A stretch of DNA of 64,000 nucleotides from contig CP053153.1 in assembly GCA_014607495.2 (NCBI GenBank), positions 11,842,001-11,906,000 of the forward strand. Reading direction: 5' to 3'. Both the position numbers and the translations under genes were made by a program. The stretch comes from Carposina sasakii. Taxonomy: Eukaryota > Arthropoda > Insecta > Lepidoptera > Carposinidae. The stretch's first letter is position 1; the number at the start of each line of letters is the position of its first letter. Below, in pieces: positions 10,178 to 47,965 of the stretch. The notes below the pieces were generated by a model, which saw only the letters and a list, made by a program, of their open reading frames with translations, was not told the origin of the DNA and ran no database searches.

Positions 10178-13100
10178 TTATTTATATTCATTATTGAGAG
10201 CTTTGCCAATAAGCATTCTCCTAACTTCTGACGTGCCTGCTCCAATTTCATATAATTTTGCATCCCTAAGTATTCTTCCTGTTGGATAGTCATTGATATA
10301 GCCATTTCCTCCTAAAATCATAAAACATTAACAAATAAAATGTACAAAATGGCTGAATGTAGGTGTTAGTTAATGGATTCCACAATTTAAACCTTTTTAG
10401 CTATAGCGTGGGTTATGTCATTGTTTACGAGTACATGCATTTTTAGATATAGCCAATTACTATCATCACAGTGATGTAACCATCTCAGTTGAAGTACTTT
10501 AGTGAAATCAAAGAGGAATAATGATAGCTATACTAGTTCATAGGCATTATCTTTATGTCTTATTTCCGATTATACACATAACATATGAGTTCTTTGTTAC
10601 CTACCTAGGATCTGTATAGCATCCAAAGCTAATTTGGTAGCATTTTCGGCACAGTACAAAATGACTCCTGCGCAGTCTTTGCTATTGGTATGTCCCGCAT
10701 CGCACGCCCGCGCCACGCTGTATAGATAGCTCCGACTTGCGCTCAATGTAGTGTACATATCCGCCATTTTACCCTGGAAAAATAAGAACATGTTGGTGAC
10801 TTGGATCGATAGTTGGTGCGTCTCTATATTTTTAGTATACGTAGAATCGTTAGCCTATTGCAGTCCACTGCTGGACGTAGGCTTTCCTCAGGGCACGCCA
10901 CAAGGCTACTGCCCTGGGGGGTTTTTGCCCATAGTCACCACACTTGGCTGGCGGGTTGTTGACCGGTAGATACGTAGAGTGAGGAACTCTAGAAATTGTG
11001 TCGCCGATACATAGATGGCTTCAGAGTTCTCAAGAGCGTTTACTTGTACCGCCCATATTTTTCGCGATTTGGCCGTTTTGCACTCAGAAGTATGACCCCT
11101 AGGCCAAATGCAATGGGCTGGCCCCTTAGGCTGGTTTGCAAAATACGCCCCCTTATTACCTATCTAGCAAAAGCAAAGCGATAGCGAAATTTGTACAAAA
11201 ATCGCAGATTGCTTGTCAAATACGTATTACATAAAATGAATTTCAAAGGAACTCCAAGGCGAATATTGTACAATTTTCGCTATCGCGTCGCTTCGGCTTT
11301 GCTATTGCAAATTACGTAATCAGGGGGCCGGTCACCCTGTAAACGGCGTAGTGGGTGTATATTCGCACTCTCAATTTGCAAGCTCTTCAAAGGTGGTTTG
11401 ACTGTATACTGTCGCTATGTATTGTTAACTAACCTGTAACAACTGGAACTCTCCAATAAACTTCCCAAACTGTTTCCTGGCATGCGCGTATTCAAAGGCG
11501 GAGTCCACAGCCGCTTGCATCAGACCCACGGGCCCGGCAGCAAGCACCAGCCTCTCCAAATCCAACCCAGTCATGAGGACGTACACCCCTTTGTTCAGCT
11601 CGCCTAGGATATTTGCAGCTGGTACCTAGAGGTAGTTGATTCAGGCATGAGAAGTCCGCTGCTGAACATAGGCCTCCCCTAATAATTGGGGTATTATGGT
11701 GCGGAGTGCAGAGATAGTGGGTAAAGAAAACCTAAATAAATTCTTAAGTACTGTCAAAATGTTAAAGGATAGGCAATATTAGGCAAGATGTGATTATATA
11801 CCGAATTTCCGACATTGCCATAAGCTGGGCTGTTCTTTGTATTAATAAAAAGGACACTAGCTCTTGGGTAAAAAATTAAAATCTAGTCATTATCTAGCTA
11901 CTCTCAAAAGATGTACGTATTTAATAGGCAAAATGACGTACTAAGTAGGCAATATGTGGGGTAACTACCGATTTTCTATAATGTTTGGACGACATGTATT
12001 TTTTTACCGTAATCTTTACCTAGACATCGCTGGTAATGACATAGGTAGAGTTATTCAAACTTGACGTTCTTTCATACCTTACAGTTTTCAAAGACCAATT
12101 CGCCAGTATTTGATCCTCTCATGCCCAATTTATCTAACTTCTGAGCGGTAGAGAAACCAGGGAAACCCTTTTCAACAAGGAAAGCTGTGATGCCGTGCTG
12201 CGGTTTGCCAGTCAGTTCTGTTCTTGCGTAAACCTGAAACAGAGTTTTTTTATATTAGAAGGTAGGTAGTTGACTTTGCCTGTAAGGGTTGTTTTATTAT
12301 CACGATTAGGTGTGTTTAACCAAGTGAGGTCCACGATGGGTCCACGTGTGTAATATATTACCCACTTAGAAAAACCTACCCTCTGTTCGCTATCTCTGTA
12401 GAGTCAAGATGGCCATACTCATCTTATTTAAAATTTTGGTATTATAGGAAGTAAAAGTTTGTACACCTAGGGCATTATCTTATATCTAAAACTTACCACC
12501 AGAACGTCAGCATCAGGTCCATTAGTGATCCAGAATTTGCTGCCATTCAGCACGTAGTAGTCTCCCTGCTTCTCCGCTCTTAGTTTCATGGAGACCACGT
12601 CACTGCCCGCGCCTGGCTCAGACATGGCCAGTGCGCCTATATGCTCTCCTGAACATAGCTGAAAATTGAAAGGATTTTAAGCTACTATACTTTCAGTACC
12701 TAACTACAATGACCGCTCTCAGCAACTGCACCGTGTGAATGAGTAGAATAGCACCACCCCATGTATGCTCGCGGGAATTGTAAGAGGCGATCAAAGTTTT
12801 CCGAAAAAGATAGGTAGTAGCGCCTCCCGTGTTGACATCCTAATCCGAAAATCACACTACGTCACCAATCCGCCTGCCCAGCGCGGTGTCTATGCGCAAA
12901 AACTCCCTAATGGTAGTAGCCTTGTGGCGTGCCCTGGGGAGGCCTACATCCAGCGGTAGACTGCAATGGGCTCACGTATTTTCCTTTTTCTTGCCCACTT
13001 AATTCTGGTATTGATTCTTAATGATAAAATACAACGCACATACTACTCGTACCTTTGGTAAATACTTGCTCTTTTGCTCGGGAGTTCCGTTCCTGTTTAT

Positions 13101-15219
13101 TTGGTTCACACACAGGTTGGAGTGAGCGCCATAAGACAAAGCGATTGCTCCACTCGCCCTGCAAATGAAAATGAGATGAATGATCAAACTGCCCTTTCAT
13201 GGAGGAGGTAAGTCTGTCAAATTTCGCTATGTTATATTACTGTGTGTGTAGGGTAGGTAGCCTACACACACACCTTATGGTAGCACCTAATCCAAGCGTA
13301 GGTATATAGGTAACCATAAACAATTGGTTCTGTAATCTGTGTACATAACTATCTGATTTACTTGTAAGGCGCAATGGAATGGCTAGCTATACATTTACCT
13401 TCGACAGTCGATAGTTGATAGTGGCCCTGCCTGCGACACCATAGATTCTAGGTTCGAATCCCGGTAGGTGCAAACATTGATATGATGAATATCGATGAGT
13501 CGTGGTGTATGTTTCTATACTTATCTATGTTCATATTTATATACCGTTGCCTAGTACCTACCCATGACACAATACCTTAGGGATCTTAGTGTGGGACCGG
13601 ATAGGTAACGAAAGTTTTCGATGCCCAACTTAGTGCAGGTTCTTTAACAGACACTTAGTTCTGTTCTAATTGATGATGTTGTCTTTTTCTGAAATTTTAT
13701 CAAGGTAGAGACCACACCAACTTTATCCTTCAAATATTTAGATATATCTGACCATTGAAATAATCGTTTCTTAAAGCTTTAATTGTAACATTTGTGACTT
13801 ACCTGGATAATTCTTCCATAACAATGCAATGATCTGAGTATTTCCCTCCTGTTCCTCCATATTCAGTCCCAGCAGTGATTCCTTAAATCAAGATTAAATC
13901 CATTTCAAGGAATATCGAATATAACATTTGTTTACCGCGGCACAATTATACAGGGTGTTAGAGACAAGAGAGATGAGTGAGTGACTGAGTAAGAGTGACT
14001 AGTAGTCACTGACTACTTCATGCATAGTTTATCATGTGATTTACCTATTCCATGAACAGCTGAAAAGCAATACAAATCTGCGAAATTAAACAGTGTGTAG
14101 CTTAGACAATATTTAATTTTATTTATTACTTGTAGTGTTATCTATATGCGCCATATCATTTTTACGTTTTACCTAATAATCCAAGTTGCCCTAGTTTCTT
14201 CCAAAACTCTCTCAAATCAGCAAAATTGTTCTCTTTATCAATCTGTGCTGCTTTTGGAGCCAGCTCTTTTTGGGCGAATTCGAATACTAGTTTTCTAAGC
14301 TAAAACAAATGAATAAAATTATTAATAGGTATGTACCGTAGGTACCTACTTAATTGAGTTCTATACAAAAAAAAAGTAAACTAAAAAACTTTCGAAGATG
14401 GGCTTAGAAAGGACCATTTGTTCATATTTATTACCTATGGATAGGTATTACCTACACCCTGTATAGTAGGCTACAAGGTGTAATCAAAGAGGTAGACTTA
14501 ACTTAAATAATTATATGGTGGAAGGGGTAACCTCAGTAAGGCATAATCGAACCTGGGACCATCAGTCTGCCCTCGATAATCTCAGTCGATTACCGCTAAA
14601 AAATTCTAAAAGCACATAGCAGGTACCTAGTTACACTCTTGTAGTACTTATGTAGATACTTCATTTAGTACCTATATAGAGGTACCTAATAAAATTATAA
14701 CTCTAGGTAGGTGTAGCTACTATATAGGTAGGTACTCAATAATATTATTGTTCAGTACCTACTTATTGTCAGATTATTTCAAATGTTCCCTCGTTATACT
14801 TTTTTCATATTTCTATCATTTCGTCATCGAAACTGCGACACAGATACTTCCGTGTCCATATTTCCACTCACTCTCCCATTCATTCACTTTCAATCTCTAC
14901 CTCCTGCAACTTGCATAGCACCTCGTTTTACTTTTGCCACAAATCAATTTAATCCATTTTCCACAGACAAAATTTCCCTTACAGTCCACTTTTCGCCATC
15001 AATTATACCTACCTACTTACTTAGTGTAGAATTCATAGCTACATAAATTTATAGAAACAAGAATTTACTTAAATCACAAACATAAATACTTACCTGTTGC
15101 TGTTCTTCAGTCAATCCAAACACGTGTTCATCGATAGGATACTGCGACAAACTTCGACAACTAGTTTGACTCATACATTTTTTCAAAACTCGTCTAACCA
15201 ACGCCGCTCTTAAAGCCAT
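10178..15219 (-). CDS. IVD: Isovaleryl-CoA dehydrogenase, nine exons, complete
   Basis: Mitochondrial FAD flavoenzyme that oxidises isovaleryl-CoA to 3-methylcrotonyl-CoA in leucine breakdown. Exons (minus strand): 15219-15094, 14299-14173, 13881-13803, 13158-13053, 12658-12497, 12233-12078, 11625-11434, 10773-10605, 10311-10178. All introns are GT-AG, phases agree, and the sum is 1251 nt = 416 aa plus stop, close to the human enzyme (about 426). The N-terminus ([15 protein letters not shown]) is basic, as for a matrix-targeting signal. Recognisable blocks: [57 protein letters not shown], the helix with [12 protein letters not shown] that carries the IVD catalytic Glu, [14 protein letters not shown], and [12 protein letters not shown], where the Glu used by medium-chain enzymes is absent, as expected for IVD. 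Repeats sit only in introns. Confidence 0.95.
10850..10975 (+). repeat. Dispersed 'cctattgcagtccactgctggacg' repeat, copy in IVD intron 8
   Basis: Begins 'gcctattgcagtccactgctgg' and ends 'ggcgggttgttgaccg', matching copies at 20717, 25645, 30645 (inverted), 32773 and 12836 (inverted). This is a very common repeat in lepidopteran genomes. The rest of the intron, to 11433, is unremarkable apart from a stretch near 11100-11330 with two facing 'gcgatagcgaaat' type words. Confidence 0.75.
11640..12077. other. IVD intron between exons 6 and 7; small repeat fragment
   Basis: A ~45-bp fragment 'gtccgctgctgaacataggcctcccc' at about 11650-11690 is a diverged relative of the 10850 family. Nothing else was recognised. 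Confidence 0.5.
12836..12975 (-). repeat. Dispersed 'tccactgctggacg' repeat, inverted diverged copy in an IVD intron
   Basis: Reads 'gtcaccaatccgcctgcc...ccctggggaggcctacatccagcggtagactgcaa', the reverse of the 10850 family, with about a dozen differences. Upstream sequence (12790-12835) resembles part of 25780-25840, so the family is longer than the core. Confidence 0.7.
13405..13615 (+). mobile_element. tRNA-derived SINE, copy 1 (IVD intron 3)
   Basis: A pol III-like head (gatagttgatagtggccctg = A box region; ggttcgaatcccggtaggtg = B box) is followed by a tail 'aaacattgatatgatgaatat...cttagggatcttagtgtggga'. It is the same family as 26245, 29426, 31532 (inverted) and 33763. The A box here is more diverged than in 33763. 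Confidence 0.85.
13685..13770. repeat. Half copy of the AGGGCCGAT-type MITE
   Basis: 'atcaaggtagagaccacaccaactttatccttca' and 'gaccattgaa' match the inner part of the MITEs at 17277 and 17745. The terminal repeats are missing or diverged. Confidence 0.4.
14300..15093. other. IVD intron 1; no recognised feature
   Basis: AT-rich sequence with many copies of the words 'taggtac'/'gtaccta'. The open frame at 14783-15046 has no recognisable homology and is probably chance. Confidence 0.45.
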
Positions 15220-15980
15220 GACGTCTAAATTACACTAACGCTAACTAAATACTGGCTAAGTAGTACGAAATTATAGAGTTTCTTGCCTTTGAATTAAAGA
15301 TCTTTTTGTACTGTATACGTGTGGCAATGAAATTATCATTATTTTGTATGCTGGCGATAAGGTTAGAACTTTGTTATTATAATTACATGTTTATCGTATT
15401 TATCTAATTACGAGTAGAAGATAGTTTTGACGTACTGCTCGCGTAGTAACCAGTTAATGGATTTTTAACTTAATAACCAAGTTAAGACAACTTATTCAAA
15501 ATTGTATGAACATTGACACCAGTTGTTTAGGTTTCCCCATTATGGGGAATTAGTATTACTAATGAAAATTAAACATGCGATGTCGAGTATAAAATTTTGT
15601 AGATTTAGGTTCTCTATTGTGGGCTATTTATATGGCATTTTACTTAACACCCCTTTTGTTACATCCTGTATACAGGGTGTTTTTTCGATGCCAACATTCA
15701 TGAGGGATATGTACTCTATACGAGTACATCAAATTAAATTAGTTTATACTAAAAAGATTGTTGGGAAACAATTAAATTTTTAAGTTTTTTTTTTACTTTG
15801 TGCAGCGCAATGTTTAGTCTCTGCTGTTTACGTTGGTTTTATATGGGATTTTTTATATTTCTTTCCTCTGGGTTCCATTGGAAGGAAACTGGAAATATTA
15901 TGTCAGCGAACGTAAATGCAAAATTCTATATATTATTGTCCCCTGTGTGTGCAGATTTTTGGTATCTGACCTGGGTCGTC
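15220..15980. other. IVD upstream region with a partial foldback repeat
   Basis: The IVD promoter should lie just above 15219; the first 250 bp show no clear core motif. 15570-15690 contains a fragment (gtgggctatttatatggcatttt...cttttgttacatcctgtatacagggtg) of the foldback family that is complete at 40745-41013. Confidence 0.5.
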
Positions 15981-15984
15981 CTGC

Positions 15985-16395
15985 CCCCCGTATTTGCTAT
16001 CTTTTTTGACAGTTTATAGTCATGATCACTCATTCAAACTTATTGAACTGCAGGCCTATTGGCTATCTTTTTTGACAGTTCATAGTGATCATCACTCAAT
16101 TGAAACTCAACAACTGGAAGTGCCATAATGCCTTATCTGAAGAAAATTTTGGCAACACACACATACATGTCACTTCCAGTTCTATAAGTTTCAATTAGTG
16201 ATCATGGCTATGAACTGTCAAAAAAAGATAGCTAATACGTGGGGGGGGGGGCTGGAAGTGACATGTATATGTGTATTGCCAAAATTTTCTTCAGAAAAAG
16301 TATTATTAGTGTTCTGTGATTTTGGCACGTCCAGTTGTTAGTTTCAATTGAGTGATGATCACTGAGAACTGTCAAAAAAGATAGCCAATAGGCCT
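15985..16395. repeat. Nested direct and inverted repeats of a 'ctatcttttttgacagtt' element
   Basis: The word 'gctatcttttttgacagtt' followed by 'atgatcactcattcaaact'-like sequence occurs at about 15990 and 16059. It returns inverted at about 16185-16235 and 16340-16388 ('cactgagaactgtcaaaaaagatagccaatagg'). An inner pair (ggaagtgacatgta / tacatgtcacttcc) forms a second inverted repeat around a run of ten or more G at 16241-16250. This is a MITE pair, one inserted in the other or a foldback duplication. It has no coding sequence. Confidence 0.75.
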
Positions 16396-16565
16396 GCTGA
16401 GCGTAATAGTGCGTTGCGAGCCTTGGGGTAACCCCCGTACCCGATCAAAATTCTCGGCGCGCGACAGAGCGCCGGTAACTAATTTGTGGCCCTTAAGCGG
16501 AGGCCACATGGGCCAGACATTCTGACCCATTTGGAAAGAGTAAGGTTCGGCGGGCCGGAAGGATG

Positions 16566-16885
16566 CGGGCCGGGCGCACCCTGGTAACACCAGCACCCGT
16601 ATGATGAATTTGGTGAGAGCGAGCCGAGCTATTAATAACTAGATAAACTAAGTGTATGTACTTTGCATGTAAAAAATAGACTTAAGAATAAGAATAGACA
16701 CTCGTTCTCGAGTCAAGACTGAATGAATTAGGGCTGATAGAAGTGGTTTGCAATCACTTTTTACACACCAAGTAGAAACACTTACCTTGTCTAGTTATTA
16801 CTTAGCTCTGTGGATGTGACGTTTAAAAGTGAGACATCTCGCTCTCACCAAATTCATCATACGGATGCAGGGTGCGCCCGCCCAC
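16566..16885. repeat. GC-rich inverted repeat of about 50 bp arms
   Basis: The sequence around 16570-16625 (gggcgcaccctgg...cccgtatgatgaatttggtgagagcgag) returns reverse-complemented at 16838-16885. About 210 bp of AT-rich sequence separate the arms. The GC-rich part 16390-16570 contrasts with its surroundings and extends the left arm on one side only. No gene was recognised; the open frame at 16372-16596 on the minus strand has no homology I can name. Confidence 0.65.
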
Positions 16886-17276
16886 TTAAGCGCCGCTGCC
16901 GCCGACCAGACGGCGAAAGAAGAGAAAGAATCCTATACATCCTTCCTCTTCTTTTGGTACCGGCGTTCGCTGTGTAAAAATAATAAGATAACAAAAATAG
17001 GAGGCCTATGCTATGCATACCAAGTTTCAGCCATAAAATATTTGCAATCAATAAAACAAAAAGATACACGTCATTTATTTATTTATTATAATTATTATCA
17101 CTAAAATATGCTAATAATTTAAAGCACCACAATAAAATTACAACAACCATGATATTTTCTTTAAACTCTTACAACTCAACAATAAGTACGTCCCATCAAA
17201 CAATAATAACTGCTATAAAATATAATTAAAATTAACACTAGGATTGTTTAAAACCAAATTATAAATAACTTTCATT

Positions 17277-17393
17277 TAAGGGCCGATTTTTCCTGTGTAA
17301 CCTATCTGAAGGATAAATTTGATGTATCGGTCTTGAAGTTTAAGAGAGAGACAGCACTAACTTTATCCTTCCTTTTAAATCGGTCCTTAGTTA
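17277..17393. mobile_element. MITE with AGGGCCGAT-type terminal inverted repeats, copy 1
   Basis: Ends 'taagggccgatttttcc' and 'aaatcggtccttagt' are inverted repeats. The core 'ctatctgaaggataa...agagacagcactaactttatcctt' is shared with 17745-17886. There are no open frames. It is short, with a probable TA/TTA target, as in Tc1/mariner- or Harbinger-like MITEs; the superfamily is not settled. Confidence 0.7.
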
Positions 17394-17744
17394 ATAAAAT
17401 CAAACTGGAATGACTGTCGAATAAGAAAATAAAATATCAAAAGTTAATATTGTAATACCTATAAAATGTACATAAATTCATAAAACGTTAAAATTTAAAT
17501 ACATTGGTAAACATGGCGGATTTGCGGCTGTGAAATTCGGCAATACGGCATATTCTACAATATGCCTTCAACGAGTATATATTTATATATTCAGGGTAGG
17601 AGGCAGGGGAGGGACTACAAAGGACAAGGGAAATTGCACAGCGGCAAAGTTTCGCTACTGCAGGTAATTATAAAATCCGCTGTATAATCTAGTACCATTA
17701 GAGTACATTATTATGCTATGCAAGGCACATTTGCTTACAAGCAT

Positions 17745-17886
17745 TTAGGGCCGATTGATTCAATGGTCAGATAGCCTATCTGAAGGATAACTTTGATGTT
17801 CTCCTCTAAAACTTGATCAAGATAGAGACAGCATCAACTTTATCCCTTAATAAGGCTATGATACCGTTGGAAAAATCGGCCCTTAA
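17745..17886. mobile_element. MITE with AGGGCCGAT-type terminal inverted repeats, copy 2
   Basis: Ends 'ttagggccgattgattc' and 'gaaaaatcggccctta' are inverted repeats, and the inner sequence matches copy 1 at 17277. The two copies lie 350 bp apart in the same orientation in the IVD-PAPSS spacer. Confidence 0.75.
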
Positions 17887-17964
17887 AAACATAAATTATC
17901 AAATTGTAGTAGAATCAAATTCTAAACATATGTGTAAACAAAATTATTAACTACATGAGTAAAA

Positions 17965-18165
17965 TGATATGTTATGGCTAGTGTATAGCTATCGGGATGA
18001 AAAAATAACGTTGCCAAAAACGCAATGTAAGAATAAAAGTTTAAAAGAGATGGTCAAATTCGTCATCCGAGTTATTGACCCGGTAGCTCAGTTGGTTAGA
18101 GCACAGCACGGAATGCGAGAGGTCGTGGGTTCGAGTCCCACTAGGGTAAAAAAAAATCATTTCTT
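17965..18165 (+). repeat. Dispersed element with an internal tRNA-like segment, copy 1
   Basis: The left part 'ggctagtgtatagctatcgg' plus 'gatgaaaaaataacgttg', then 'attcgtcatcc' and a tRNA-like block (18078-18149: 'ggtagctcagttggttagagc' ... 'ggttcgagtcccac') reappear in the same order, inverted, at 55965-56150. Because the flanks are duplicated with it, the tRNA-like block belongs to a mobile or duplicated element rather than being a stand-alone tRNA gene. In this copy the acceptor stem has two mismatches. Confidence 0.75.
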
Positions 18166-19459
18166 AAAACATATTTATGATATGTTATTTGTAAATTACA
18201 ATACGATTAGTATTTACCACTCATTCCCATGGTTCTGGGAACCAATTGATTAATGCAACGATTTCCGTGAGGAATGTAGGCCTAGAAAAATAAATTTAAA
18301 TACACTGGAAAATAAATAAAATAGACATGTATTGCACATACAGATTATGCTAGATAAAAAAAGTTGCATTATTGTGTTATTATTAATAACTTGAATAACC
18401 TATAATAAAGGTATTAAATAAAATGTAAGTACATAGGTACACAAGATTTTGTGCATTTAAAAAAATATTAATTAAAACTGCCATATCTTATTTTTATTAT
18501 TTAGTTTTAATGTATTTATATAGTATTGCGTTGATAGAACTAAACACGAATAATAAAGAAAGAATAAAAGTCAAAAAAATATTAATAAATAAAATACAAT
18601 ACTACTTATCTAAATAAACCAGTACCAATAATTTTACAAAATAAACAATAATTTAAATATGGGACAAATTAAAAATAATATTCAATAAAAAATCGTAGTT
18701 CACGTAGTTCATTCTCTGAATCGATACAATAAACGTCTTACGGTATCATTCTTACAAGTTAATTATGTATAAAAAATCAATTGCACGATTTATAAATTCT
18801 AAATTGGCAGGCTCAAAGTTTACAATATTTCATATTATCTACTTGCAAAAAGTGATTTTTAATACTGAATGACCAAGTAATAGGGTAAATCAAATAAAAT
18901 AATTTTGGAATTTGCTAAGAGTTGATTATTTCGAGTATATTGTAATTTGTAACAAATGTTGTTACTCAAAGAAAGAAAACAGTGAAATAGAGATTTTTAG
19001 AACAGTATTTAGAGTCAAAGAGAGCCTTAACAATAGAGTAAAATATACACTACCCTAGAATGTCCATACGCGGTTCTCTGACAATAAGCTAATACTTTTC
19101 GCCTCAATCGGAGAATTTTACATACGCGATGGCGTTTAGGCCTCGTAAAGTATAATAAATGTAAGCAATGTAAGATTAATTAATTTAATTAATTAATTTT
19201 ATCATAGATCTTTACGAATGTGGCAAAGCAATAATGTCTAGCGGGGCGGCGAGGCGATATCAATATTATAACGACATAATGTATGTAACATACTCGGTCT
19301 GTTACACCCTGTATGACTATTATCATAATTTTTTACAGGAACGGATGATTTAACCGCCATACTGCTACAATCACTTAGGCACACCCTTATATGTATGAAC
19401 CCTATGGCTATAGCTATATATGGATATGGCTATACAGCCTAATTCTGTCAATATGTCAT
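18166..19459. other. AT-rich spacer downstream of PAPSS; no gene seen
   Basis: Should contain the PAPSS 3' UTR. Several TTTATT words (AATAAA on the minus strand) occur but none is clearly the poly(A) signal. A run of TTAATTAA words lies at 19172-19197. No repeat family of the window was recognised. Confidence 0.45.
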
Positions 19460-46799
<27,340 letters not shown>

Positions 46800-46898
46800 C
46801 TTGTTTTCATTTCAATCTTTTACTTTAAAAGCGATTCGCTAACATAGACGTTTCACGTTAAAACCAACGGCCGTGTGCCCCGACACAGCCCCACCCGC

Positions 46899-47304
46899 TT
46901 TTTTTTTTTAAGTTTATCCCGAAGGAAAGGCAAGGGGAACTAAGCCCATACAGCCTAATCATTATCTAGTAAAATGAATTCTGAATTTATGATGGATGAT
47001 AATGATGATGAATGGAAACGTCGGAAAAATCCTCAAGAACGAGTTTAAAATTAGTAAAAAATCAAAAATAATTGTAGAAACAACTTACATGGGCCCATGA
47101 AGAGATCGTATTCCGGCTAAAGTTTAACTCAGCTTACCTGCATATAAAACCATGCACACGCACTAGATTCACATCACAAGTAATCAAAATATAACTTATC
47201 TACCAGAAAACATCACTTTACGGACACATGCAAGCCATTTACAAATAATTTTTGATTTTCACAAGAAAATTACACCTGCTCCCTTCCAGCTTTTCCCGCC
47301 GAAT
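46899..47304 (-). mobile_element. ~403-bp SINE-like retroposon, copy C (upstream of PAPSS)
   Basis: Same element as 611-1012 and 45684-46087, A-rich end at 46899-46910, cleanest in sequence. It lies 100 bp upstream of the first PAPSS coding exon, i.e. in the promoter or 5' UTR region. The target duplication is not clear. Confidence 0.85.
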
Positions 47305-47965
47305 CCCACTGCAGTGAGATATATACCAGTGTTGCCAACCTCAAAAAATTAAAAAACAGCAACTCGCCTAAAAAAAAACAGTAGAAAACAGTAGGTAAAG
47401 AAAAAAAAGGCAGATTTCATAGATTTGCTCAAGCACAAGGTGTTGTGACTATAAAACAATACGATACGCAATACAGTAGGCGCGTAGCTGTCATTCATAA
47501 ATTGGGATTTCCCCGTGTATAAAAATATGATCGTCAAACACATATAATGTGGTCGGGAATTCCCTCGAATCCCGACTAAAGAAGATACTGCCATCTAGTG
47601 TCATTGCGTTTTATTACGTAGTGGTTTGCCATTGCGTGCGTTTGCAAAGTAGTGTAATAGGTGGCGCTGAGCGGTAGTTGAAAAACAGTAGAAAATAGGA
47701 ATGAAACAGAAAACATGGACATTAATGTGAAAACAGCAAATCTACTGTTAAAACAATAGGGTTGGTACATAGATTACCTCCTAAAGATACCTCATACAGG
47801 ATAAAATACGCGCGCCACTCATACTGTATCTGGGTTGTATATAATTCCGCGCTCGGAAAGCTAGCCCCAGTCAGTTACCAAGTTAATGACCCGTGCGCAC
47901 GTGCGTGTAAATTGCATTGTTTTTATTTAAAAACTTATTACTTTTCATTAAATAACCGTGTCATC

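Noticed and set aside
18078..18149. A functional tRNA gene
   Set aside because: The acceptor stem has mismatches, the anticodon arm does not pair well, and the flanks are duplicated with it at 55965-56150.
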